Assembly: GCA_021772975.1 (NCBI GenBank)
Contig: JAJFKY010000022.1
Span: 434,001-498,000, forward strand
Length of the DNA: 64,000 nucleotides
DNA from: Gammaproteobacteria bacterium
Lineage (GTDB): Bacteria > Pseudomonadota > Gammaproteobacteria > Xanthomonadales > Wenzhouxiangellaceae
Direction: 5' to 3'
In this document: piece after piece, positions 59,101 to 64,000 of the stretch
Layout: each line of letters opens with the position of its first letter
Position numbering within the stretch: the first letter of the stretch is position 1
Notes under the pieces: generated by a model
What the model was told of the DNA's origin: nothing
Database searches by the model: none
What the model saw: only the letters and a program-made list of their open reading frames with translations
Translations under genes and position numbers: made by a program

Positions 59101-62100
59101 TTCGGCCTGGGTGCGCCCGGCGATGGGCGTGCCGATAACAATATCCTGCTCATTGCTGTAGCGGCTGAGCAATGCCGCAAAGGCGGTTTGCAACAGCATA
59201 AACAGGGTCACATCGTGACGCTGGCAGAGTGTTTTCACGGCCGCCAGCACTTCGCCATCCAGGCGCTGCAGATAGCGTTGGCCGTTAAACGTCTGCTGCG
59301 CCGGACGGGGCTGATCAAGCGGCAGACCGTGCACCGGCGGCAGCTCCGCCAGCTGCCCCTGCCAGTACGCCAGATGCGCAGCCAGCACCTCGCCCCGCAA
59401 CCATTCACGCTGCCACTGGGCGTAGTCAGCGTATTGCACCGGCAACGGCGTCAGTGGATTATCACGGCCCTGCAGGCAGGCGGCATACAGCCTGCTCAAT
59501 TCGGCAACGAACACCCCCATCGACCAGCCATCAGAGGCAATATGATGCATGTTGCACAGCAACAGATGCTCTTCATCAGCCAGTTTCAGCAGTTGTACCC
59601 GCAGCATCAGGTCGCTGCTGAGATCAAATGGCTGCCCGGCATCAAGTGCGCTCAGGCGTTGTATTTCCTGCTGTTGAGCGGCGCTGTTCAAATCGCTTAA
59701 ATCATGCCGTGGCAGCGGCACCGAAGCGTCCGCGTTAATCACCTGGCGGGCTTCGCCGGCCTGGGCGATAAACCGGGTCCGCAAGACCTCATGACGTTGC
59801 ACCAGCATGCCCAGAGACTGTTGCAGCGCGGTTGGATTGAGCGGCCCGTTTAGTTCGTAGACCATCGGCATGTTGTACTGACTACTGCCGCCTTCCAGCT
59901 GATCGATAAACCATAGCCGCTGCTGTGCGTAAGACAGCATTAACGGCTGGCTGCGATCAACCGGCTCGATGCGCGGCAATACCAGCTCGTCCTGATGCGC
60001 CCGCAATACGGCCGCCAGGGCACGCACGGTCGGATGTTCAAACAGCTCACGCAGTGGCAGTTCGGTGTCCAGCACCTGGCGCACCCGGCTGATCAGACGA
60101 GTGGCCAGCAGCGAATGCCCGCCCAGTTCAAAAAAGTTATCGTCGATGCCCAGCTGATCTACCGGCAGCAGTTCGGTAAACAACGCCGCCAGTTGCTGCT
60201 CGATCGGATTGCGCGGCGCGACATACTGCTGCAGATAGTCTTCCCAGATCGGCGTGGGCAGTGCCTGACGATCCACCTTGCCATTGGCGGTCAGCGGAAA
60301 TGCGGGCAGCACGACAATCGCCAGGGGAATCATATAACCGGGCAGTTGCCGTCGCAGCGCGGTTTTCAAATCGGCTTCGGTGACCGCTCCGGCGGCGGCT
60401 ACATAAGCCACCAGCTGCTGGCCTTGTTCGCTCTCCAGTACCTGCACCAGCGCCGCGTCTACGTCCGCCTGTGCTTCCAGCCGGCTTTCGATCTCACCCA
60501 GTTCAATCCGGAAACCACGCAGTTTAACCTGATGGTCTACGCGCCCCATAAATTCAATCTCGCCATCCGGACGGTAACGCACCAGATCGCCGGTCCGGTA
60601 CAGCCGCGCACCCGGCTGGCCGCTGAATGGATCAGGCACAAAACGCTGTGCGGTTAATGCCCGCCGGTCCAGATAACCACGCGCCACCCCGATGCCGCCC
60701 AGATACAATTCGCCCACTACCCCGACAGGCACCTGATTGCCGGCGTCATCCAGCACATGGGTATGCGTGTTGCCGATAGGTTTGCCGATCGGCACCGTGC
60801 TGTCTGACTCGGCAATCGCGGTAACCGGAAAATAACTGGAGAAAGTGGTGACTTCAGTCGGTCCATAGACATGCAGCAAATGCTCGGGTCCACCGGCCGC
60901 CAATACCTGCCTGACAATGTGCGCGTCACAACGCTCGCCACCGTACAGCACCACCCGCAGGGATTGGAAGGCATCAGCGGCGTACTGAGCGATCTGGTTG
61001 AACAGGGCGGTGGTTAAAAACGTCACCGATATACCCTGCTGCCGCAGGGTCAAGCGCAACTGTTCCGGATTGAGCAGCGCGTCTCTGGGCACACCCACCA
61101 GACGCGCGCCATTCAGCAGCGCGCCCCAGATCTCGAAAGTTGCCGCGTCAAACGATACCGTTGATGCCTGTGCAATACGATCGCTGCTGCTGATCTCGAT
61201 ATAGTGGCAGTTTTTAACCAGCCGGATAACCGCCTGATGGGTTGCACAGACGCCTTTCGGCTGTCCGGTGGAACCCGACGTATAGATAATATAGGCCAGA
61301 CTCTGACGGCTGTTAGCCGTGCTGAGATTATCGACCGGATAGCCGGCCAGCAAAGCTTCCCAGTCATTCAGGTCGATGATTTCAGCCTGCAGCTCAGCCG
61401 CTGCCTTCTGCGTCGCGCTGCTCAACAGCAAACGCACCTGCGCATCAGCGAGCATAAATGCCAGCCGCTCGGGTGGGTAATCCACGTCCAGCGGCACGTA
61501 TACGCCACCGGCTTTGACAATGGCCACAAACGCTACGATCAGCTCAACGCCGTGCGGCAGACACACCCCCACTCTTTGCTCCAGTTCGACCCCGCGCTCA
61601 CGCAGATAGTGCGCCAGTTGATTGGCGCGCCGGTTGAGTTCGCGGTAACTCAGCGAGTGCCCGCCCATGCTGACCGCCACGGCGTCCGGCGTGGCGCTCA
61701 CCTGCTGTTCAAACAGTTCCTGCAGACCGGCCTCGGCAGGCAGCTCGGTGTGGGTGGCATTCCAGCTTTGCAGGTTCATCCGGGCCTGCCGGGACAACAC
61801 CGGCAAGGCCGCCAGCGACTGCTCGGGATGAGCCAGGATGCCTTCCAGCAAGACCTCGTAACTGTCCGCCAGCCGTTCGATACTGGCCGCTGCGAACAGT
61901 TCGGTACTGTAGTTCCAGGACAACAGCAGGCCAGCATCCCGCTGACTGGCGGACAACTCCAGATCAAACTTGATGATGTGGTGCTCGCGCCTGACCGAAC
62001 TGAGCCGCAGGCCGGGAAAATCCGGTTGCGCGTGCACGTTGTTCTGCAGCGTAAATAAAATCTGGAAGATCGGGCTGTGATGCGGCGTACGTTCGGGTTG

Positions 62101-64000
62101 CAGCTCTTCCACCAGCATTTCAAAAGGAATGTGCTGATGGGTATAAGCGTCCAGGATCATCTGCCGATTGGCCGCCAGCAGCTGTAAAAAGCCCGGATTG
62201 CCGGACAATTGGCTGCGTAATACCAGCGTGTTGACAAAAAAGCCGATCAGCGGCTCACAATCACCGTGGTTGCGGCCTGCAATGGGCGTGCCGATGACAA
62301 TATCCCGCTCATTGCTGTAGCGGCTGAGCAGTAGCGCAAAAGCGGTCTGCAAAAACATGAACAGGGTAACGTCGTGCTGTTCGCAAAACCGACCGACCGC
62401 CTCGGTCAGTGATTGACTCAGGCGGTGCTGATAAATCCTGCCGCGGTAACCGGGCCGGGCCGGGCGCGGATGATCCAGGGGCAAACCATGCAGCGGTGGA
62501 ATACCCGCCAGCTGACGGCGCCAGTAGCTTAACTGCTGCGCCAGCACTTCATCCCGCAGCCAGTCGCGCTGCCACTGGGCATAATCAGCATATTGCAGCG
62601 CCAACGGGGTCAGCGGGTTTTCGCTGCCCTCGCTGTAAGCCTGATACAACAGGCTCAATTCCCGGAAAAATATCCCCAGCGACCAGCCATCGGCGACAAT
62701 GTGGTGCATATTGCTTAACACCACGTGCTCGTCAGCCGCTAATCGGATCACCTGCACCGACAACATCAGATCCTTACTGAGATCAAACCGGCGCTGAATA
62801 TCAGCGGCCAGCAGGTGCTGCAGCGCCTGCTGGCGATCCATTTCCTCAAGTTCACTGAGATCGATAATCTCCAGCGGCACGGCGAAATCGGATTTGATCA
62901 CCTGATAGGTTTCGCCTGCGCTGACCACGAAGTGGGTACGCAGAACCTCATGCCGGGCAACCATGCTATCCACGGCCTGCCGGAAGGCTGCCTGATCAAG
63001 GCGACCACTCAGCCGGTAAGCCAGGGGCATGTTGTACTGGGTGCTGCCGCCGTCCATCTGGTCGATAAACCACAGCCGCTGCTGGGCGAAAGACAGCCGC
63101 AATGGCTGCTCGCGATCGGCACGCCGGATGGTCGGCAACACCAGCTCACCGTGATGCGCCTGCATGGCCGTCGTCAAGCCGCGAATGGTGGGCTGCTCAA
63201 AAAACTCACGCAATGGCAACTCGACATCCAGTTGCTGACGAACCTGACTGATCAGCTGAGTCGCCAGCAATGAATGTCCGCCCAGGGCAAAGAAATTATC
63301 ATCGATCCCAACCTGCTCAAGCTGTAGCAGGTCCTGAAAAATCTTCGCCAACTGCTGTTCGGTCGCGTTGCGGGCCGCCACATACTGCTGCCGATAATCA
63401 TCCCACACCGGCTCCGGCAACAATGGACGATCCACCTTGCCATTGGCATTGAGCGGGAAAGATTCCAGCAGCATGATCACCAGCGGCATCATGTAGGCCG
63501 GCAGTGCTTGCTGCAGCGCGGCCTTCAGCGTGGCTTCGCTCAAGTCTGAACTACCGGCCACATAAGCCACCAGTTGCTGGCCCAATTCACCGTCCAGCAC
63601 TTTCACCAATGCCATGGCAACCCCGGGCTGTTCTTCCAGCCGGCTTTCGATCTCACCCAGCTCAATCCGGAAACCGCGCATTTTGATCTGATGATCACGG
63701 CGGCCGACATAATCGATACTGCCGTCATTGCGGAATCGCGCCAGATCGCCGGTCCGGTACAGCAACGCGCCCGGCGAAGTACTATGCGGATGGGGAATAA
63801 AGGTCGCCGCGGTCAGTGCATAGCGGCCCAGGTAACCGCGTGCCAGCCCCAAACCACCCAGAAACAGTTCCCCCACCGCGCCCATCGGCGCCGGGCGCAG
63901 ATCCGCATCCAGAATGTAGGCCTGGGTGTTGCCGATCGGTTTGCCGATCGGCACCGCGGTGGCATTTTCAGCGATGCTTTCGATGGGAAAGTAACTGGCG
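44143..64000 (-). CDS. nonribosomal peptide synthetase A (5' end outside window)
   Basis: More than 6600 residues, open to the window edge. Order and approximate positions: A1 (C-terminal half) to 63420, T1 near 63275; C1 63100-61800, A2 61790-60270, T2 near 60105; C2 59950-58640, A3 58620-57120, T3 near 56975; C3 56830-55490, A4 55480-52340 split by a PLP decarboxylase (54500-52865), T4 near 52180; C4 52010-50660, A5 50650-49080, T5 near 48925 (GGDSI), E 48790-47440; C5 47420-46040 of the type that follows epimerases (YPLSSVQQGTLF, HHHALMDG), A6 46010-44500, T6 near 44335. Pockets by eye: A2 D-A-F-F-L-G-V-T-F (Ile/Val-like), A3 D-L-Y-N-N-A-L-T-Y (Gly/Ala-like), A4 V-D-A-T-I-S-L-A-D (beta-Ala), A5 D-I-P-L-V-G-H-V-G (unassigned, made D), A6 D-A-L-W-A-G-G-T-F (Val-like). 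No TE; the chain passes to NRPS-B. Confidence 0.96.
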   Translation of the reverse strand, partial: ASYFPIESIAENATAVPIGKPIGNTQAYILDADLRPAPMGAVGELFLGGLGLARGYLGRYALTAATFIPHPHSTSPGALLYRTGDLARFRNDGSIDYVGRRDHQIKMRGFRIELGEIESRLEEQPGVAMALVKVLDGELGQQLVAYVAGSSDLSEATLKAALQQALPAYMMPLVIMLLESFPLNANGKVDRPLLPEPVWDDYRQQYVAARNATEQQLAKIFQDLLQLEQVGIDDNFFALGGHSLLATQLISQVRQQLDVELPLREFFEQPTIRGLTTAMQAHHGELVLPTIRRADREQPLRLSFAQQRLWFIDQMDGGSTQYNMPLAYRLSGRLDQAAFRQAVDSMVARHEVLRTHFVVSAGETYQVIKSDFAVPLEIIDLSELEEMDRQQALQHLLAADIQRRFDLSKDLMLSVQVIRLAADEHVVLSNMHHIVADGWSLGIFFRELSLLYQAYSEGSENPLTPLALQYADYAQWQRDWLRDEVLAQQLSYWRRQLAGIPPLHGLPLDHPRPARPGYRGRIYQHRLSQSLTEAVGRFCEQHDVTLFMFLQTAFALLLSRYSNERDIVIGTPIAGRNHGDCEPLIGFFVNTLVLRSQLSGNPGFLQLLAANRQMILDAYTHQHIPFEMLVEELQPERTPHHSPIFQILFTLQNNVHAQPDFPGLRLSSVRREHHIIKFDLELSASQRDAGLLLSWNYSTELFAAASIERLADSYEVLLEGILAHPEQSLAALPVLSRQARMNLQSWNATHTELPAEAGLQELFEQQVSATPDAVAVSMGGHSLSYRELNRRANQLAHYLRERGVELEQRVGVCLPHGVELIVAFVAIVKAGGVYVPLDVDYPPERLAFMLADAQVRLLLSSATQKAAAELQAEIIDLNDWEALLAGYPVDNLSTANSRQSLAYIIYTSGSTGQPKGVCATHQAVIRLVKNCHYIEISSSDRIAQASTVSFDAATFEIWGALLNGARLVGVPRDALLNPEQLRLTLRQQGISVTFLTTALFNQIAQYAADAFQSLRVVLYGGERCDAHIVRQVLAAGGPEHLLHVYGPTEVTTFSSYFPVTAIAESDSTVPIGKPIGNTHTHVLDDAGNQVPVGVVGELYLGGIGVARGYLDRRALTAQRFVPDPFSGQPGARLYRTGDLVRYRPDGEIEFMGRVDHQVKLRGFRIELGEIESRLEAQADVDAALVQVLESEQGQQLVAYVAAAGAVTEADLKTALRRQLPGYMIPLAIVVLPAFPLTANGKVDRQALPTPIWEDYLQQYVAPRNPIEQQLAALFTELLPVDQLGIDDNFFELGGHSLLATRLISRVRQVLDTELPLRELFEHPTVRALAAVLRAHQDELVLPRIEPVDRSQPLMLSYAQQRLWFIDQLEGGSSQYNMPMVYELNGPLNPTALQQSLGMLVQRHEVLRTRFIAQAGEARQVINADASVPLPRHDLSDLNSAAQQQEIQRLSALDAGQPFDLSSDLMLRVQLLKLADEEHLLLCNMHHIASDGWSMGVFVAELSRLYAACLQGRDNPLTPLPVQYADYAQWQREWLRGEVLAAHLAYWQGQLAELPPVHGLPLDQPRPAQQTFNGQRYLQRLDGEVLAAVKTLCQRHDVTLFMLLQTAFAALLSRYSNEQDIVIGTPIAGRTQAETEGLIGFFVNTLVLRSRFDQHGSFRQVLLANKQTILEAYTHQHIPFEMLVQEVQPERNLRHSPVFQILFSLQNTEQSEARFEGLTSRLVPPQHSIIKFDLELFAIEREDGLVLAWNYNTDLFAAASVERLAASYQVLLEAVLADIDQPLVALPILPAAEQARLDGWNDSTAELPVGSAVQHLFEQQAALSPEAIAVVAGDQRLDYAAVNARANQLAHYLLAEGIGAEQRVGVCMRRSAQLPVVLLAILKAGAAYVPLDPEYPSERLEFMLRDAQASCLLTDGALSLGAPLSGDGLTVISLSELPLDDYPSGNPELVIAAQQLAYVIYTSGSTGLPKGVAISHASCVAMLAWAARQFTPEALRGVLASTSICFDLSVYELFVPLSTGGQVVLTESALSLLEFAQWDQVSLVNTVPSAIEAMVSVKALPDSVRVVNLAGEALSRQTVEKVYQHSSIERLYNLYGPSEDTTYSTGCWVPAGADDTPAIGRPVANSQAYILDAQLQRVPVGVVGELYMGGLGLARGYLGRPGLTAERFVPDPYGGQTGARLYGTGDLARYRPDGQIDYMGRVDHQVKIRGFRIELGEIESLLELQAGVEAAIVQVLTGELGQQLVAYVMSDDPLSERALKTALQRSLPDYMVPLAIIRLARFPLTANGKVDRKALPAPVWDDYRQQYVAPRNDTEQQLARIYQQQLQLEQVGIDDNFFALGGHSLLATRLISRIRETLQVELPLRQLFEQPTIRGLSAALLDHQDEWVLTRIEPADRDQPLALSYAQQRLWFIDRLEGGSSQYNMPMAYRLTGSLDTAALQRAVAGVIERHEVLRTHFIEEAGEPCQVIRQEFSPPVENIDLSGLEAAQQSTEVQRRAALEAQRPFDLSRDLMLRVQLLKLADQQHVVLLSMHHIASDGWSMGLLFSELRELYQAYSTGRDNPLPALTVQYADYAQWQRDWLRDQVLARQLAYWQTQLADIPPVHSLPLDQPRPPEQSFSGEVFHLLLDQQMQQAIKQFCRQQDVTLFMFLQTAFALLISRYSNEQDIVMGTPIAGRSHGDTEALIGFFVNTLVLRNQFAGNPSFTEALTVNKQTILDAYTHQHIPFEMLLEKLKPERSLRYSPVFQIFFTMQNNRPSRPDLPGLQFNLLQQPHTISKFDLELFAEERDDGISLAWIYNQQLFLPTSIERLAGHFRILLSSILSTPEQGIHSLNMLSDAEREQLLLEWGGSTADYPVRHGMHQLFERQVEKTPDAIALRFDRSQISYRRLNQSANRLAHYLRAQGVKQGALIAVCTERSVEMIVAVLGVLKAGAAYVPVDPAYPAERVSYMLQDCGAGMLLTHSRLLERLPLSGQQVLCLDTQDTHALLHSLSTANPAQISAVGDQPAYVIYTSGSTGKPKGVVGLHRGMVNRVNWLAREFPIKSGEVFCQKTSISFVDHIAEIFQPLAAGIALTLLSNDDVNDVDALISTLAVHKISRITLVPSLLKLLLETEQVSTLRRLRYIISSGETLPLAAVRQACARLPQARLINLYGSSEVSADVTYYPVDLLEYDDILKYFYADDSDIFNRDGASINLEKQAILPAASVTRPDVNLSELYAGFSDSDMPSQPVSMNAYVDYLKADVLPYAINVSSDLFVGHMTSALPNFVPEFGKLITHLNQNLVKIETSKSVTLLERQVLAILHRLFYRQPAEFYDQYCQDPGHAFGVITSGGTSSNITALWCARNKGLIQCGVSKQQIVQQGVSSVLQQLGYRQAVIIGSRLAHYSIKKAASLLGIGESNIIIPEQDSDQKVSIEDLERCVIECRNKQQFVIAIVGMGGATETGTVDRLHEMARIASRYQIHFHVDAAWGSAFVFSEKYRHILRGIEQADSITLCPHKQFFLPQGISLCLYKDTQSAFATSTNAKYQAQQGSFDMGQFTLEGSRPAHSLMVHASLHLFSRQGYAWLIHQSMEKTRYFKQLIERSGYFQLVGRSDINIVNYRYIPSGLRHQSVTRFNQTDTEEINAAVELIQNKQFLRGRSFVSRTTIVDSRHGDQPLAVFRVVLFNPTTSREDLIAVLEDQLSIAAEFIEQGASFALRERIGMEAEAGGEAAEEFAVPIGRPIDDSKVYILNQQQALVPVGVVGELCVAGAGLAAGYLHNEELSQTRFIRNPYANDPSERLFRTGDLARWLPDGNIMYMGRSDHQVKVRGFRIELGEIEYQLQQQAGIEQAVVQPFTDESGQQLAAYVVSDGQLSEAQIKAALSEVLPDYMVPMAVLLLDALPLTANGKLNRQALPKPDRANYQQVYAAPRNATETLLCGIWQQLLGLERVGIEDNFFALGGHSLLATRLISQIRQQLEVELPLRVLFEQQTIAGLAAALPEHHNVTVLTDITPAERAGPLQLSYAQQRLWFIDQLESGGTQYNMPMAYRLRGALNIQALEQTLYLIIERHEVLRTRFVEQAGQVTQVIREQFSASLASHDLSQLDAARQNREIRRLAIADATRPFDLSRDLLLRMQLLRLADDDYVLLTNMHHIASDGWSLGLLFKEISALYQACHLGQDNPLPALPLQYVDYAQWQRNWLQGEVLEQQLSYWRRQLADIPPVHSLPLDYPRPPEQTFAGRIHNQFLDAALSDAIHVFCRTHDVTLFMFLQTAFAVLISRYSNAQDIVIGTPIAGRTHSDTEALIGFFVNSLALRTRLDQASPFDEVLSANRQTILDAYNYQHIPFEMLVESIQPERTLQHSPVYQLSFSVQNNAIGSIEIPDLSITGMTVDGVNVIKFDLQLLVAESAEQLQLNWTFNTDLFAPARIERLSASFAVLLDGIIRQPRLPVGDLALLDESEQQRLLRASSGVTLEYPREQYFHQQFEAQVARNPEASAVVSAEQILSYAQLNARANQLAHYLLGQQLGPGSLVAICMQRSPQLLVSLLAVLKAGAAYVPIDPGYPAQRIAKLVSDAGAGLLLTQTALRAKAPEHIALLCLDELKTRQRLSLEHQGNPSHAEHKPDIDRLAYVIYTSGSTGQPKGVKISHRGLNDYCAFALDEYYAPRLDGAWVVTSHAFDITVPSLYLPLLRGDYVELAPPDIELESLAEVLQQADAANYLLRMTPVHVSGLLVLLGDAAASQAEHVFVIGGAQLTYAVASRLAEKFPRASYYNHYGPTETTVGCALHAISPAELNGSHRGAVPIGRPMANTCLYVLDQRGQLAPPGVPGELYIGSQGVSLGYLHDEELTRACFVPSRFAANPGQLLYRSGDIVRWLPDGQLEFIGRADDQLKLRGFRIELGEIENCLNQQAGIRSAAVVAVGDESGKQQLAAYIVPVGLTVESVAMLTADARQALLSGYKEYMQQRLPEYMLPTLFMLLDRMPLTASGKIDRKALPAPGEDALIKQHYVPPETPAETQLCAIWQQLLGVAQVGVSDNFFELGGDSIISIQLVSSARQAGLALTVRDVFTHQTVRALARTAGQAQQAAAEQSLISGPVALTPIQRRFAAADFSTPQHWNMSMLFRLPADVDGQTLRQVLDALLRQHDALRLYYPDGDWSAQAIAAEAGPAVLREVDLSDYPPALARTHWQRICAEIHSSVELSSGNLMRACVVRLPDAEVRLLLVIHHLAVDGISWRILQEDLRLGYQQLEQSRPLALPAKTHSFQAWSEHLQQCVTGGLLAAELEYWQRQAAQVRPLYQQREGGNLVRHSRVHSVQLPAASTEQLLRQVNQAYRTEINDLLLAALLLSYSRWAQTDSVSLDMEGHGRELLGEGLDVARTVGWFTTRYPLTLRQPDNIEPGQLSMDESLMGQLLMSVKEQLRAVPNKGIGYGLLRYLHADEQVRSSLQPAVPVALSFNYLGQFQHTGGSAAFDLAPEGSGANQAEDQTRAELLSVVASVSQGRLQVNCQYSSECYSDTAIEQFCSGYLAALSELIRHCVQPGNVGRTPSDYPLCRLTQTELDQLTTLLQLERGDAIDDIYPLSSVQQGTLFHSQAAAQSGHYVIQLGLRLQDLDSAAFRRAWQQLLDSHRILRTVFVGLDGEQPLQLVLDHAVLPWQEHDWSELSADQQQSHWQELLAADRRQGFEPSQAPLMRAYLVSLGNAECRFLWSHHHALMDGWSSPLLFRDLLSAYQGQVAEQPVTLRPEVEFADYIAWLRQQDEQQARSFWRGHLQHLSAPTPLLFGDTSARRAAGRQAELETHLTVAASDRLQQFCKQQRVTLNTLLQAGWGLLLSRYSGETEVGFGTTVSGRPAELSGVGDIIGPLINTLPVAMSIARDLPVTAFLQQVQQAHLQREQYGYLALTDIQQCSAIAAGAPLFESLLVFENYPVPQPHQAPSGTARPAMLKVIDAQAEEQTHYPITLIVALSDEQLQIRMYYDADRFNAASMQRLVAHYQLLLDAISHAASEPLQQLSLLSPAEQTELQQWNATRTELPAEASVQALFERQVSLTPDTPAVIMDQQTLSYAQLNQRANRLAHYLLAQGVTSETCVGVCMPRRPELIIALLAILKAGGAYVPLDPDYPLERLEFMLADADIKLLLSAGDTAMTEALPVNTLELTALADELAEYPDSNPASGVSGDNLAYVIYTSGSTGQPKGVGVCHANIRRLLCGVDYLQFDSSMRMLQAAPVAFDASTLEIWGPLLHGGSCILLPVAVPDSGSLKRVIAAHQVNSMWLTSALFNALIEESAECLSGLKQLAVGGEAVSAAHVARLYAVDQQVRIINGYGPTESTTFACCYPIPRNQPEHLSVPIGNPIGNTQAYIVDPELRQVPVGVTGELYLAGQGLARGYLTRPLLTSAAFMPNPFSARPGARMYRTGDLARYRSDGSIEYVGRTDDQVKVRGFRIELGEVASQLEQQPGVQEALVQVLDSELGQQLVAYVAAESAVSEQTLKSALRQSLPGYMVPLAIVVLESFPLTANGKLDRQALPSPAWDDYRQRYVAPSNDIEQQLAAIYARLLQLEQVGIHDNFFELGGHSLLATRLINQIRQAFAVELPLEALFAQPTIAELGKSIDTLMDVRQSQENLSRLQDDESTVSIKL
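47440..48790 (-). other. epimerization domain in NRPS-A
   Basis: Shows PVALTPIQRRF, IHHLAVDGISWRIL (catalytic His), MEGHGRELL (catalytic Glu), GWFTTRYPL and NYLGQF, the standard E motifs. The preceding carrier has GGDSI and the next C domain is of the D-accepting kind, so all three parts agree. It is the only E domain in the window and predicts a D residue from the A5 module. Confidence 0.93.
52865..54500 (-). other. PLP-dependent decarboxylase domain (PanP-like aspartate 1-decarboxylase) nested in an adenylation domain
   Basis: About 545 residues inside A4 of NRPS-A, between motif A5 (NLYGSSEVSADVTYYPV) and the strand before A6 (VPIGRPIDDSKVYIL). The insert has the group II decarboxylase landmarks in order: SSDLFVGHMTSALPNFVPEF, VITSGGTSSNITALWCARNK, FHVDAAWGSAF with the PLP aspartate, LCPHKQFFLPQGISL with the Schiff-base lysine, FTLEGSRPAHSLMVHASLH, DINIVNYRYIPSG and VFRVVLFNPTTS. 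These match PanP, which makes beta-alanine from aspartate. Both the N- and C-terminal parts of the family are present, so the domain looks complete and active. Confidence 0.92.

Overview
The window looks like a chromosomal segment of a gammaproteobacterium. The order atpI-B-E-F-H-A-G-D and a compact hisGDCBHAF-IE operon headed by a TrpR-family regulator are typical of that class. I cannot fix the genus. No tRNA or rRNA gene was seen. The left third (1-21 kb) is mostly housekeeping. The right two thirds (21.3 kb to the window edge) is a large nonribosomal peptide synthetase (NRPS) gene cluster that continues past position 64000.

Region 1-6.8 kb (minus strand) is the F1Fo ATP synthase operon, running from atpI to a truncated atpD. 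It has three oddities: a 182-residue lipoprotein gene between atpG and atpD, a 275-bp MITE-like element with perfect 20-bp terminal inverted repeats between atpB and atpE, and a subunit a that is about 60-70 residues longer than usual before its last helix. Region 7-8.1 kb holds a GhrA-type 2-hydroxyacid dehydrogenase whose Rossmann domain is expanded by an in-frame array of eight short DNA repeats read in all three frames. Region 8.3-15.8 kb (plus strand) is the complete histidine operon. It starts with a YerC/HisR-like TrpR-family gene, and its promoter has a perfect 20-bp palindrome in the -35/-10 spacer.

Region 15.9-21.2 kb (minus strand) carries a CsgG-like lipoprotein with an SH3b tail, a glutathionyl-hydroquinone reductase, a penicillin-acylase-family hydrolase and a small exported protein, with two clear rho-independent terminators.

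Region 21.3-64 kb is the NRPS cluster. The accessory genes on the minus strand are a SyrP-like Fe(II)/2-oxoglutarate hydroxylase, two type II thioesterases and an Sfp-type phosphopantetheinyl transferase. A membrane desaturase and a B3/B4 tRNA-editing-like protein overlap on the plus strand. The main minus-strand operon is NRPS-A (over 6600 aa, 5' end outside the window), NRPS-B (4631 aa, with terminal thioesterase), a PaaK-like adenylate-forming ligase and a SufS-like cysteine desulfurase. All four are joined by 4-11 nt overlaps. Ten adenylation (A) domains are seen in whole or part, one epimerase and one terminal TE.

The most striking discovery is in NRPS-A. One A domain, whose specificity pocket reads as beta-alanine (VDATISLAD), is split between its A5 and A6 motifs by an essentially full-length PLP-dependent decarboxylase of the PanP (aspartate 1-decarboxylase) type, the enzyme that makes beta-alanine. 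This looks like an assembly line that makes its own monomer on site. A second oddity is the first A domain of NRPS-B, which has lost its ATP-binding motifs and catalytic lysine while its C and carrier domains stay intact. This implies loading in trans or module skipping, and an unusual ligase/desulfurase pair lies directly downstream.
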